Source: Xiheimicrobium sp033763395 (GTDB lineage: Bacteria; Myxococcota; Myxococcia; Myxococcales; Myxococcaceae). Taken from it: DNA of 64,000 bases. The translations under genes were made by a program, and so were the position numbers. This document shows positions 22,144 through 31,485 of the stretch, piece after piece. The notes beneath the pieces were generated by a model. That model had not been told where the DNA came from and made no database searches. It saw only the letters and a list, made by a program, of their open reading frames with translations. The stretch is from contig JANRKQ010000093.1 of the NCBI GenBank assembly GCA_033763395.1, forward strand, positions 48,919 to 112,918. Direction: 5' to 3'. The first letter of the stretch is position 1. Each line of letters starts with the position of its first letter.

Positions 22144-24635
22144 TGCCCCCGGGCATCACCCGCAGCGCGGGCTCGCGAAGTGCGCCTCGTCGCACGCACG
22201 AGCACCCATGCGACGAACATCAACAGCGACGCCGAGGGCCCGGGCGTTGCGCAGCCACACGAAACCGGAGCGAAGACGACCACACTCCTGCCAGGAGGTC
22301 CGGAGTCACCGCCGTCGTTCACGGTCGTCCCTCCGTCACGCCTTCCCCCCGCGTCGGCTGTGGTCTCCTCACCACCCGCGTCCAGCGTGCCCGCGTCTCC
22401 GAGCAGACCTGCGTCGCGCGGTCCGCCGTCGAGTGGCGGCTCGACGGGTCCTCCATCGACCGCGCCGGCATCGGGTGTCGGTGCGCCCGCATCGGGGAGC
22501 CCGGCGTCTGGCACGGGCTCGACCCCTCCGTCGACCGTCAGGCCCGCATCGTTGGCGATGGCGCCAGCGTCGACCGGCATCGGGCCCCCGTCTCGCCCGA
22601 ACAGAACGGTGAACTGGAGCGCTGGCATGCCCTGCACGAGGAGCGGCCAGGCCACCCCCACCTCACCAGCCTCGTTCACCGCAGCGACTGGCGCCCCGAC
22701 CACCGCGCCGCCATCCCACACCGGGATGTCGGCCGAGACGCCGCCATCGTCGAAGACCTGCTGCGCCCAGACACGACCGGTCCCGACGCCAGGGCCCTGA
22801 CTGCCAGGAACAAAGCGGCTCAAGACCCGCACCCAGCTCTGTGGCCTCGCGACCGCGACGAACCGGGTGCCAGCATCGATGGGCGGCAGTGGGGTCGCTC
22901 CGCCGTCTCTCGCCAGAATGGACCACCGGACTGGCTCGCTCTCGTTCTCGGCGACCCCGACCAGCGCAGCCCAGGTTCCGTCCGACCGGCGTCGAGGCGC
23001 TGCTGTCGCGTACTCGGGCCTTTCGTTCACGTTGATGCTGCCGCTGCTCTGCTCCACGCTTGTTTGAGCCGTGAGAGGAGCCGGGCGGACGAACAACAGC
23101 CGCACGAGCCCCGCGGAGCTCTGTCCGAGGACCCAGATCTCGGAATCGGTGACGCCACCGCCCTCCGTCAAAGTGAAACCCGGGGGAACGGATGGGACCG
23201 CAAGCGAAGACGAGAGGCTCCGAGCCACCCAGTTGCCGGGCAATGCCCAGGCGAACAGCCCATCGCCAAACGCGACACTTCCCAGGATGGCGGTTGGAAG
23301 CCCGGTCAGGGAAGCCGATTGCACGCCAAGGTCATTGCGCAGGCGCTCCGCAGTGGCACCGAAGGGCCCGACAAAGTTGACTGGTGTGCAGACCAGAAAG
23401 ACCCCTCCGTCCCGAACCGCGTGAATTCGAGGCCGAACGCAACTGGCGCGGCTCTGCGGAGCGCCGATGCCGGAGTCGGCCTCGACGGGCTGCAACTGGA
23501 CCTGGCCCACGTCGTCGCGACCTTCCTGCCACGAGAGGACCCACCGGTTCCCGACGGGCGCCAGAGACAACGAGCGCGACATCGCGGGCCGGACCCCGAG
23601 TGCGGTCGGCGGCGCGAATGGGCCGCTTCCCTCGTACAGCTCGAGCTGGCTGGAGGCCGCCCGCGAGACGGCAGCGAGTGAGGTCGTTGGCGAGGCCGCG
23701 ACGAAGACCTCGCTGGTGTCGATAAGTGTCGCTGTTCGCACGCCGCCATCGAGCTCGACAAAACGAACGGCCGCCGAGGCCAGACCGGTCGACAGGCCAA
23801 TCACAAATCGGGAGCGCCCCGACATCGAGGCGAGGGAAAGCGGGCCGAGAGCAGCCGACGCCGGTCCCGCATCGAGCGAGCCGGCACTGTGCACGATGGT
23901 GAGGTGGGTGTCGCTCCGAAGGAGCAGCCCCGCTGAGGTCGGGTCGAGCACGACGCGGGAGAAGCGAACCGGACCAGACCCGCCGTCCACTGCGGTGAAG
24001 GCGAGCGCAGGGGTTGACAAGTGGCCCAGCCGCCAGAGGTTCCCGTTGGTGAGCGCAAAGGTGACGCCGCCGCCATCCGTCGACGCGGCGCTGATGGACA
24101 CAATGCCAGGCGGAGCCGGAGGCGAACCCGACGACGGCGGGGCGACCACACCGTTGAAGGGGAATACGAGCAGACTGAAGGGCTGAACTGCGGCGATGGT
24201 GGCATTGGATCCCGACCAGGCCGAGGTGACCGAACTGACTTCGTCCGTGAACCCTCCACTCGTCCCCCTCGAGACCGCCGAGTTCTGCCGAATCGCCCAG
24301 CTCAAGCGCCATTGTTCGTTCGACACCGGCTCTTCAATCCACGCCGCGAGCAGCTGGCCCGAGGGCCCAGCCGAGACCGAGAGCTCATCGGGAGACACGG
24401 CTCCGAGCGCGAGTTCTTCGGTGCGGAGCACCTGCAGGCCGCCATCAACCCGTACGGTCGCCGTGAACAGGCTGGTGGGCGTTCGCGAGTCGACCCACGA
24501 CCGTCGGTCATCGACCCACACCACGATGAAGTCGCGCCCGTCGAAGACGACACGCGGAGTAGTCCCCCAGACCTCAGTGGTGCCTCCGGCCGGGACCTCG
24601 ACCGGAAAACCCGCAAGGATGAGGGCGAGCAGCAT
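22140..24635 (-). CDS. 831-aa secreted protein with MYXO-CTERM-like anchor
   Basis: Starts with a signal peptide (MLLALILAGFPVEVPAG). About 690 residues of beta-rich repeat sequence follow, with propeller-like motifs (VVFDGRDFIVVWVDDR, GQLLAAWIEEP, WVLSWQEGRDDVGQVQLQPV); these resemble the repeated bladed pattern of proteins that tally values, with no catalytic motif. A linker of Asp-Ala-Gly/Asp-Gly-Gly follows. The end is VSCGCATPGPS, a hydrophobic helix (SLLMFVAWVLV) and an Arg-rich tail (RATRRTSRARA), i.e. a MYXO-CTERM-type sorting signal, predicting cell-surface anchoring after proteolysis. It lies between two copies of the aldehyde dehydrogenase tail. Confidence 0.85.
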   Translation of the reverse strand: MLLALILAGFPVEVPAGGTTEVWGTTPRVVFDGRDFIVVWVDDRRSWVDSRTPTSLFTATVRVDGGLQVLRTEELALGAVSPDELSVSAGPSGQLLAAWIEEPVSNEQWRLSWAIRQNSAVSRGTSGGFTDEVSSVTSAWSGSNATIAAVQPFSLLVFPFNGVVAPPSSGSPPAPPGIVSISAASTDGGGVTFALTNGNLWRLGHLSTPALAFTAVDGGSGPVRFSRVVLDPTSAGLLLRSDTHLTIVHSAGSLDAGPASAALGPLSLASMSGRSRFVIGLSTGLASAAVRFVELDGGVRTATLIDTSEVFVAASPTTSLAAVSRAASSQLELYEGSGPFAPPTALGVRPAMSRSLSLAPVGNRWVLSWQEGRDDVGQVQLQPVEADSGIGAPQSRASCVRPRIHAVRDGGVFLVCTPVNFVGPFGATAERLRNDLGVQSASLTGLPTAILGSVAFGDGLFAWALPGNWVARSLSSSLAVPSVPPGFTLTEGGGVTDSEIWVLGQSSAGLVRLLFVRPAPLTAQTSVEQSSGSINVNERPEYATAAPRRRSDGTWAALVGVAENESEPVRWSILARDGGATPLPPIDAGTRFVAVARPQSWVRVLSRFVPGSQGPGVGTGRVWAQQVFDDGGVSADIPVWDGGAVVGAPVAAVNEAGEVGVAWPLLVQGMPALQFTVLFGRDGGPMPVDAGAIANDAGLTVDGGVEPVPDAGLPDAGAPTPDAGAVDGGPVEPPLDGGPRDAGLLGDAGTLDAGGEETTADAGGRRDGGTTVNDGGDSGPPGRSVVVFAPVSCGCATPGPSASLLMFVAWVLVRATRRTSRARAAGDARGQ

Positions 24636-24644
24636 TTGCGCGCG

Positions 24645-24653
24645 ACCCTAGCA
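24645..24653 (-). promoter_or_regulatory. extended -10 element of the 831-aa gene
   Basis: On the minus strand TGCTAGGGT ends 9 bases before the ATG at 24635. It has the extended -10 form TGnTAnnnT; the predicted start of transcription is about 3 bases before the ATG, so the mRNA would have almost no leader. No good -35 is seen. Confidence 0.35.
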
Positions 24654-24673
24654 GGCGTGGCGTGGCGACTTCG

Positions 24674-26278
24674 TTACAGGAGGTAGTCGGTCGACAGGAA
24701 CGACGAGTGGCGGTGGGTGAGGATCTCTCGCACCACCTTCTTGTTCGGCTCGGTCGTCTTCGCGGCCACCAGCGTGCGAATCGAGAACACGCGCAGGGCG
24801 TCGTTCACCGACAGCGTGCCCTCGGCCGAGTCCTTGCGGCCGGTGAAGGGGAACACGTCGGGGCCGCGCTGGCACTGGCAGTTCAAGTTGATCCGGCCCA
24901 CCTGGTGCGCACACGCGTCGATGAGGCGGCCCACCTGCGCGGCGTCTCGGCCAAAGATGGACACCTGCTGACCGAAGGGCGAGTCGACCACTGCGTCGAT
25001 GACCTGCTGCTCCTCGTCCCACACGCCGATGGGCACGATGGGGCCGAACTGCTCCTCGTGCCAGAGCTTCATCGAGGGCGTCACCGGGTACATCACCGCG
25101 GGCGTGAAGTACGAGCCCGTCACCTCGGCGCCGCCCGGGTTGATGACCTTCGCGCCCTGCTTCGTCGCGTCGGCCACCAGCGTGGCGAGGAAGTCGGTCT
25201 TGTTCGGCTCCGGCAGCGGCGTCAGCGTCACGCCAGATTCCCACGGCATGCCGGCCTTGAGTCCGTTGACGGCCTTCACGAACTTCTCGAGGAAGGACTC
25301 CACCACGCGCCGGTGCACGAGGATGAGCTTGATGGCGGTGCAGCGCTGGCCGTTGAACGAGAGGGAGCCCGACAGGCACTCGGTCACCGCCTCGTCGAGG
25401 TCGACGTCGGGCGTGACGATGCCGATGTTCTTCGCGTCGAGGCCGAGCACAGCCTTCAGGCGGTGTGGGCGCGGGTGCATCTTCTTGAGGTCGGAGGCGC
25501 CCTTGTTCGTGCCGATGAAGGCCAGCACGTCGACCTTCCCGCTCGACATGAGCGTGCCCACCGTCTCGCGGCCGCGGCCGTAGATGACGTTGACGACGCC
25601 GGGCGGGAAACACTCCTTGAAGGCCTGGAGCAGCGGCTGCACCAGCAGCACGCCGAACTTCGCCGGCTTCAAGATCACGGGGTTCCCCATGAGCAACGCC
25701 GGGAACATCGTGCTGAACGTCTCGTTCAGGGGGTAGTTGTACGGGCCCATGCACAGCGAGACGCCGAGCGGCACGCGGCGCACCTGGCCCATGATGCCCT
25801 GCTCCTGGAGGAACTTCGTCGCGTGCCGGTCGGCCTCTTTGAGCGCCGTGATGGTGTCGGCGATGTAGTCGACCGTGCGGTCGAACTCCTTCTCAGAGTC
25901 CTTCATCGTCTTGCCGATCTCCCACATGAGCAGCTTCACCACTTCAGACCGCTTCGCGCGCATGGCCACGAGGAAGCGCTCGACATGAGCGATGCGCTCC
26001 GCGACGTGCATCGTGGGCCAGGCGCCGCGCCCGTTGTCCCACGCCTTGACGGCGGCGTTCAGCGCCTCCTCCGACTCCTTCGCGCTGAGCAGCGGCGTGT
26101 ACCCGAGCACGACCGGCTCGAGGCCCTTCGCGGTCTTCACGCGCACGGGCGAGATGACCTCGTTGAGCGGGCCCTCAAAGCGACGAAGCTCGCCGCCGAC
26201 CAGCCACTCACGCTGCTCGAGCGGCGTGCCGATGCGGTGCACCTGGGGAATTTCGTCTGCCGTTGGAAAAGAGAACAT
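24674..26278 (-). CDS. aldehyde dehydrogenase, non-phosphorylating GAPDH (GapN)-like
   Basis: 534 residues from ATG 26278. Class: NAD(P)-dependent aldehyde dehydrogenase with the GapN-type signature FNGQRCTAIK carrying the catalytic cysteine, CMGPYNYPLNETF with the conserved Asn, GNPVILKPAKFG, LWHEEQFGPIVPI, and RGPDVFPFTGRKDS near the end. This fits the long bacterial GapN-like group, which oxidises glyceraldehyde 3-phosphate to 3-phosphoglycerate with NADP. Odd point: the usual ELGGK segment with the general-base Glu reads GLDAK here. No lysine-rich or signal extension. It is divergent from the lipoprotein hydrolase gene, and its 3' end is duplicated at 22026-22143. Confidence 0.88.
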   Translation of the reverse strand: MFSFPTADEIPQVHRIGTPLEQREWLVGGELRRFEGPLNEVISPVRVKTAKGLEPVVLGYTPLLSAKESEEALNAAVKAWDNGRGAWPTMHVAERIAHVERFLVAMRAKRSEVVKLLMWEIGKTMKDSEKEFDRTVDYIADTITALKEADRHATKFLQEQGIMGQVRRVPLGVSLCMGPYNYPLNETFSTMFPALLMGNPVILKPAKFGVLLVQPLLQAFKECFPPGVVNVIYGRGRETVGTLMSSGKVDVLAFIGTNKGASDLKKMHPRPHRLKAVLGLDAKNIGIVTPDVDLDEAVTECLSGSLSFNGQRCTAIKLILVHRRVVESFLEKFVKAVNGLKAGMPWESGVTLTPLPEPNKTDFLATLVADATKQGAKVINPGGAEVTGSYFTPAVMYPVTPSMKLWHEEQFGPIVPIGVWDEEQQVIDAVVDSPFGQQVSIFGRDAAQVGRLIDACAHQVGRINLNCQCQRGPDVFPFTGRKDSAEGTLSVNDALRVFSIRTLVAAKTTEPNKKVVREILTHRHSSFLSTDYLL

Positions 26279-26375
26279 GGCCGCGCACATAACCCCCGGC
26301 GTGTCGCGGCGCTTCACAACCGCGTCACGGGGCCGTGGCCGCGTCGTGGCCGGGTGTGAAAAGGTGCCTTCCCCG

Positions 26376-29372
26376 ATGAAGCACCTCGTCCTGCCCTGTC
26401 TCGTGTTGGTCGCCTGCACCCCTCCGCCCGGTGGCCTCCGCGGCGCCGATGAAGGGCCCGGCCCCGTCGTCACCTTCGACGTCTTCCACCTGCCGTTGCC
26501 CGAGGTGCCGCTCCCGAACGACTTCGCGACGCGCTTCGACGCGATGTCACCCACGAGGCGGCGCATCAACGCGGCCATCGACGTGGCGCCGACGAAGTGG
26601 GAGCGCTCCATTCGAGCCACCCTCGACGGCATCTCGGGCTGGGGCACGCTCGCGCCCATCACCGTGTCCTTCACGGCGCCGCTCGACGTGGCCGACCTGA
26701 AGGCCAGACACCAGGCGCCGGGCGACCTCGCCGACGACGCGCTCTACGTGTTCGACGTCACGCGCGGCTCTCCGGGGTACTGCCAGCCGGTGCTGCTCGA
26801 CCTCGGCCAGGGGCACTTCCCGCTGGTGGCCGACGACCGCACCTACTTCCCCGAGGAGCCGCACGATGCCCTCGAGCAGCTCATGTTCGAGCAGCAGGAG
26901 GAGGACCTCAACGGCAACGGCGTGATGGACCCCGGTGAGGACACCGACATGGACGGGGTGCTCGACCACCCCAACACGCTCGACGGCAAGACGGGCGGGC
27001 CCTTCGACGTCATCGGCTTCTACGAGCACGAGACGAACACGCTCATCGCGCGGCCGCTCGAGCCGATGCGCGAAGCCACGACGTACGCGGTGGTGCTCAC
27101 GACGCGCCTCAAAGGAAAGGACGGCGCGCCGATTCGGTCGCCGTTCCCCGCCGTCAACCACCTCTCGCAGACCCAGGCGCTCTCGGCGGTGCCCGAGTGC
27201 CTCACCACGCAGGGCCTGTCGGTCGACGACGTGGCCTTCGCCTGGAGCTTCACCACCCAGTCCATCACCGCCGACTACGTGGCCGTGCGGAACGGCATGA
27301 AGGGCCTGGGGCCGCTCGCGTGGCTGAAGGACCGGTACCCGGCTGAGATCGCGACCGTCGAAGAGGCGCGCCGCTCGATGGGCCGCGGCACCAACACCCG
27401 CATCGTGCCCGGCTCGCAGTTCCTCGAGCTCGGCGAGCAGCTGCTCGGCTTCGTGGGCGGTGACAGCGTGTCTGACCAGGGCAAGGAGCAGTTCCGCGGC
27501 TGGCTGCGCTCCATCGACTTCCTCGCCGCGCCGACGATGCAGTCGCCGCAGTTCTTCCCCCGCAAGGACAGCGAGGGCAAAGACCTGCCGTTCTACCTGC
27601 AGACGATGGACCTCGACCCGGCGCGCGGCGTGGCCACGGTGCGGGAAGAGACGGTGCCGCTGTTCCTCGCGGTGCCCAAGAACCGCACTGGCCCGGCGCC
27701 CGTCGTCATCTTCGTGCACGGGCACACCGGCTCGAAGCTCGACAGCATCATCTTCCAGGGCCCGATGGCGCGCTTCGGCATGGCCACGGTGGGCATCGAC
27801 GCCGTCAGTCACGGCGTGGGCGTCGCGGAGGACGACCTCAAGCTCTTCACGGGCATCGTCGAGTCCTTCGGGGTGACGCCGCTCGCCAACGCGATTCTGC
27901 GCGGCCGCGCGTACGACCAGAACGGTGATGGCGTGCCAGACCCCGGCGCCGACTTCTTCTCGGCCTACGTGCCGCACAGCCGCGACACCGTGAAGCAGAC
28001 GGCCTTCGACGTGATGCGGCTGGTACAGGTGCTGCGCGGCTTCGACGGGGTGAAGACCTGGAAGATCGACATCAACAAGAACGGCGTGGAAGACGACCTC
28101 GCGGGCGACTTCGACGGAGACGGCGTCGTCGACCTCGGCGGCCCAGGCGTGCCCATCTACATGGCCGGCGCGTCGCTGGGCGGCATCATGTCGTCGCTGC
28201 TCGGCGGGCTCGAGCCCGAGTTCGACGCGATGTTGCCGGTGCTGCCCGGCGGGTACTTGTCGGAGATCGGTTCGCGCACGGCGCTCGGCCAGGTGAAGAA
28301 CCCGCTGGTGCTGCGCATGTTCGCGCCCCTGTTCCTCGTGCGCGACGGGCCGACGAACCCGACGCTCTCGGTGATGTACCCGTCGGGCGTGAAGAGCGTC
28401 GAGGTCATGCTGGCCGCGCTGCCGAACCTGACGCCCGGCCAGATTGCCGTGGCGCGCAACCTCACCAACGGCGAGTGGCGCTGCGCGCGGGTGCAGAAGA
28501 ACGGCCACCTGCGCCTCTCGGTGCCGAGCGACAAGGGAGACGAGCTGCGCATCGAGCTCTACGAGCAGGAGCTGCCGACGAAGGAGAAGGTCGGCTGCGA
28601 CCCGACCGGCGTCGAGCCCACCTTCGTGGTGGACGCGCTCGACCGCGAAGTGAAGTTCGAAGGCCAGACGCTGGCCGCGGGCACGAAGCTCACCGCGTTC
28701 CAGGACGGGTATGGCCTGCGGCGTGGCTCTCCCGAGATGCGGCGGCTGCTCGCGCTCGGGCAGATCGCGCTCGAGTCGGCCGACCCCGCGAACGTGGCGC
28801 CCTTCTATGACGGCACCCGCACGCTCACGTACGGCGACGGGCAGACGGTGGCGACGCGGGGGCTGCTGGTGCCGATGGCGGGCGACCCGGGCGTGCCCAT
28901 CTCGACGGCGGCGGCGCTCATGCGGGCCGCGGGCTTCCTCGACGTGCGCCAGGTCGACCCGCGCTACGGCAAGTCGACGCAGCAGGTGCTCATCGAGACG
29001 GGCTTCGTCGAGGGCGTCGAGCGCACGCGCCGGTACCTCGACCCGATGGGCCGGCCGGTGCTGATGGACGTCGACGTCTTCCAGAACGTGCGGCCCGGCG
29101 GCGACGACGGCTTCGGCGCACCGAGGCTCAGCCCACCGCTGCGCCCGTTCGGTCCGAGCGCGAGGCTGGGCGGCACCGTGGGCGCGATTCTGCCGTTCAT
29201 GGATCCGAAGGGCGCCCACAGCTTCCCCATTCCAGACCCGGCGACCAGCTTCGACCTGGGCTCGCTCTTGATGAACATCTTCGGCGTGTACCTGTCGTCG
29301 GGGGGGACGACGGTGTCGCTCGAGCCGTGCATGGAGCGGTCGAACTGCTCGTTCTTCCCGCCCGCGCCGTAG
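26376..29372 (+). CDS. large lipoprotein alpha/beta hydrolase with calcium-loop insertions
   Basis: 998 residues from ATG 26376. Lipoprotein signal MKHLVLPCLVLVACTPPP. N-terminal Ig-like or lipase-associated region, then an alpha/beta-hydrolase core: oxyanion segment VIFVHGHTGSK (His448) and nucleophile elbow GASLGG (Ser600). Three Asp/Asn-Gly calcium-loop segments resembling thrombospondin type-3/EF loops sit at about residues 178-200, 515-528 and 565-589, the last two just ahead of the nucleophile. The C-terminal 400 residues are beta-rich and end with two cysteines. Related large bacterial proteins are annotated as lipases or esterases; substrate unknown. Probably outer-membrane or surface anchored. 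Confidence 0.82.
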   Translation: MKHLVLPCLVLVACTPPPGGLRGADEGPGPVVTFDVFHLPLPEVPLPNDFATRFDAMSPTRRRINAAIDVAPTKWERSIRATLDGISGWGTLAPITVSFTAPLDVADLKARHQAPGDLADDALYVFDVTRGSPGYCQPVLLDLGQGHFPLVADDRTYFPEEPHDALEQLMFEQQEEDLNGNGVMDPGEDTDMDGVLDHPNTLDGKTGGPFDVIGFYEHETNTLIARPLEPMREATTYAVVLTTRLKGKDGAPIRSPFPAVNHLSQTQALSAVPECLTTQGLSVDDVAFAWSFTTQSITADYVAVRNGMKGLGPLAWLKDRYPAEIATVEEARRSMGRGTNTRIVPGSQFLELGEQLLGFVGGDSVSDQGKEQFRGWLRSIDFLAAPTMQSPQFFPRKDSEGKDLPFYLQTMDLDPARGVATVREETVPLFLAVPKNRTGPAPVVIFVHGHTGSKLDSIIFQGPMARFGMATVGIDAVSHGVGVAEDDLKLFTGIVESFGVTPLANAILRGRAYDQNGDGVPDPGADFFSAYVPHSRDTVKQTAFDVMRLVQVLRGFDGVKTWKIDINKNGVEDDLAGDFDGDGVVDLGGPGVPIYMAGASLGGIMSSLLGGLEPEFDAMLPVLPGGYLSEIGSRTALGQVKNPLVLRMFAPLFLVRDGPTNPTLSVMYPSGVKSVEVMLAALPNLTPGQIAVARNLTNGEWRCARVQKNGHLRLSVPSDKGDELRIELYEQELPTKEKVGCDPTGVEPTFVVDALDREVKFEGQTLAAGTKLTAFQDGYGLRRGSPEMRRLLALGQIALESADPANVAPFYDGTRTLTYGDGQTVATRGLLVPMAGDPGVPISTAAALMRAAGFLDVRQVDPRYGKSTQQVLIETGFVEGVERTRRYLDPMGRPVLMDVDVFQNVRPGGDDGFGAPRLSPPLRPFGPSARLGGTVGAILPFMDPKGAHSFPIPDPATSFDLGSLLMNIFGVYLSSGGTTVSLEPCMERSNCSFFPPAP

Positions 29373-29425
29373 GCCGTGAGCGAGGGCATTTCGCAGCCGT
29401 CCGAAGTGCGTCACACTCGCGTTCG

Positions 29426-29989
29426 ATGAACGTGTCGGCTCGCCCCAGACTCGCCCTCACCTATGAGGACTACCGGTTGTTGCCGGAGGATGGGCGCCGC
29501 TGGGAACTCATCGGAGGCGACTTTCACGTGTCACCGGCCCCCACGAGCCAGCACCAGCAGGTCGTCGCTCATCTGGTGTTCCACCTCATCGGCACGCTCT
29601 GGAAGAAGCGGCGCGCCCAGGTGCTCGCGAGTCCCATCGACGTCATTCTCGACGAGACCAACACCGTGCAGCCTGACGTGGTCGTCGTGAAGCGGGAGCA
29701 TCGCTCCATCATCACCCGGCGGGGCATCGTCGGTGTTCCTGATCTGGTCGTCGAAGTCGTCTCGCCACACAAGCCGTCGATGGACCTGGTGCTGAAGCGT
29801 CACCTCTACGAACGATTCGAGGTGCCGGAGTATTGGCTCATCGACCCCGATGAACGAACGGTCACGGTGCTCGCCAGGTCTGGAGGGGCGTTCGTCGAGA
29901 CGCTCGCGTTGCGCGGGTCGGGGCAGATTCGGTCGAAGGTGTTTCCGTCATTGAAGCTGCCGCTCGCTGAACTCTTCGCGGCGCTGTGA
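29426..29989 (+). CDS. Uma2-family (DUF820) putative endonuclease
   Basis: 187 residues from ATG 29426. Shows the DUF820/Uma2 PD-(D/E)XK-like pattern: LTYEDYRLLPEDGRRWELI, GDFHVSPAPTSQHQQVV, VQPDVVVVKREH (catalytic Asp), LVVEVVSPHKPSMDLVLKRHLY (Glu and Lys) and YWLIDPDERTVTVL. The family is abundant in cyanobacteria and myxobacteria, often in many copies, with unknown role. No partner gene or terminal repeat marks it as a mobile element here. It converges with the following barrel gene, separated by 2 bases. Confidence 0.92.
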   Translation: MNVSARPRLALTYEDYRLLPEDGRRWELIGGDFHVSPAPTSQHQQVVAHLVFHLIGTLWKKRRAQVLASPIDVILDETNTVQPDVVVVKREHRSIITRRGIVGVPDLVVEVVSPHKPSMDLVLKRHLYERFEVPEYWLIDPDERTVTVLARSGGAFVETLALRGSGQIRSKVFPSLKLPLAELFAAL

Positions 29990-29991
29990 CG

Positions 29992-31338
29992 TCAGAGGCG
30001 CAGTTGGGCGAGCAGCTGCCCGCGAATCGTCGAGGTCTGGCTACTCCCGTTGGGATCGCGCTCGACCGAGAACTCCCCCACGAGCGACAGCGCATCGAAG
30101 GGCACGTAGCGCAACGTCACCATGCCGAGCAGACGCGGCGTTGGTCCGGGCGGGCCAACGCCGCCAGGCTCTCCTGTCAGGACCACTGTCGCGAAGCCCT
30201 GCGGGTCGATGTACTCGACGCGTTCGGCGGGCTGAATGACCGCCTCTGTCGAGTCGAAGAACACTTTCTGCCGTCTCGTCGCCGGCTGCAGCAGTCGAAC
30301 CAGGACTCCGGGTGTCAGTCGCCCTCCCAGGAACGAATGGTCGGCCCCAAGAAAGCCACTCCACGTCGGGGTGACGGCACCCGGGGCAAAGAACGGCGGG
30401 AACCCGCCAGCGTCGTGAACGATGAAGCTCAGCGATGAGATTCGTCCGATCCCGAAGAACCGCGTCATCCCAACTTGCGCGCGAAGCTGAAGGTCGCCGT
30501 AGCCGAGGGCTTGAGGCCGCGTCATCGGGAAGACATCCGGGTTCTGGAGCACCTGCGAGCCTGCCCCGCCCTCGAGCGATACCGTGAGCGCAGGGCCCTC
30601 GCTCACCGCCGCCACGCGATCGAAGAAGCGCTCGAATCTCAGCGGATCTTCCCGATACGTGACGAGGTCGATGGGCATTCCGACCTCCCCGTGCCAGTTC
30701 CACGTCACCCGCCCGGTGCCGAGGTAACTGAAGGTTGGCACCCGAAACCCTGCGTTCGCGAGGCCGGGCGCGAGGCCGAAGTCGAAGCGCGCCACCCGCG
30801 CCTCGACGGTCGTCGAACCCACGCGGAGTGACCCGCCGGCCAGCGCATCGGCCCGAAGGACCGAGAGGCCGGAGAACGCGTCGGTCCGCACCGAGAGACG
30901 CGCCGCGAGGAACACCGACCACCGCTGACCGCGCACGTCGGCGGCGAGCACAGGGTTGAAGCCCGTCGTGTCCAATGCTGGTCGCCCTACGAGGTTGGCC
31001 CAATCGAAGCTCACGCGGCGCAGCAAGGAGTTGAACGGGTCGAGCCGCACGCCAACGCTCACCTCGTCGCTGACGGGGAACTCGAGCTCGAGGCGCGTCC
31101 CCAGGTCTTGCAGCGAGACCCCCACGACGCCAACGGCGAACGAGGGCACCAGCACGGGCGCGAGCCGGAGCCGTGCCTCACCGACCGGGAAGCGCTGCGT
31201 CAGGTTGAGCTGCGCCGCGACGGTCGGATTCAACACCGTATTCCCACCGGGAACCTGAGTGCCTGCGCTGAGGCCCATGCTCACTGACGACGACACGTCC
31301 GGCGCAGCCAACAGCCCCACCAACACGAGCCCGAGCAT
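29992..31338 (-). CDS. predicted outer-membrane beta-barrel protein
   Basis: 448 residues from ATG 31338. A short signal peptide (MLGLVLVGLLAAPDVSS) is followed by alternating amphipathic strands throughout (AQLNLTQRFPVGEARLRLAP, TRLELEFPVSDEVSVGVRLD, WSVFLAARLSVRTDAF), aromatic girdles (TWNWHG) and a strand at the end (TSTIRGQLLAQLRL). No TonB box or plug domain is seen. Function unknown. It is divergent from the giant secreted protein gene across 147 bases, so the two may share a control region. Confidence 0.72.
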   Translation of the reverse strand: MLGLVLVGLLAAPDVSSSVSMGLSAGTQVPGGNTVLNPTVAAQLNLTQRFPVGEARLRLAPVLVPSFAVGVVGVSLQDLGTRLELEFPVSDEVSVGVRLDPFNSLLRRVSFDWANLVGRPALDTTGFNPVLAADVRGQRWSVFLAARLSVRTDAFSGLSVLRADALAGGSLRVGSTTVEARVARFDFGLAPGLANAGFRVPTFSYLGTGRVTWNWHGEVGMPIDLVTYREDPLRFERFFDRVAAVSEGPALTVSLEGGAGSQVLQNPDVFPMTRPQALGYGDLQLRAQVGMTRFFGIGRISSLSFIVHDAGGFPPFFAPGAVTPTWSGFLGADHSFLGGRLTPGVLVRLLQPATRRQKVFFDSTEAVIQPAERVEYIDPQGFATVVLTGEPGGVGPPGPTPRLLGMVTLRYVPFDALSLVGEFSVERDPNGSSQTSTIRGQLLAQLRL

Positions 31339-31485
31339 GCGCGCGCCAGAGCCGAGCAAAGCGTCGCTCTCCAACCGCGCCGAGCGTGGCCGATCCTCCG
31401 CAGGGCCCACCCGGACGTGGCCTGGGGACGCCACTTCCTTCTCACTGAGGCTGGCGCACACCTTGCTGTAGCGTCCGCCGCGCGC

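Noticed and set aside
26547..29414. 955-codon minus-strand frame opposite the lipoprotein hydrolase
   Set aside because: Arg/His/Val-rich low-complexity translation typical of high-GC antisense frames; the plus strand carries signal peptide and hydrolase motifs.
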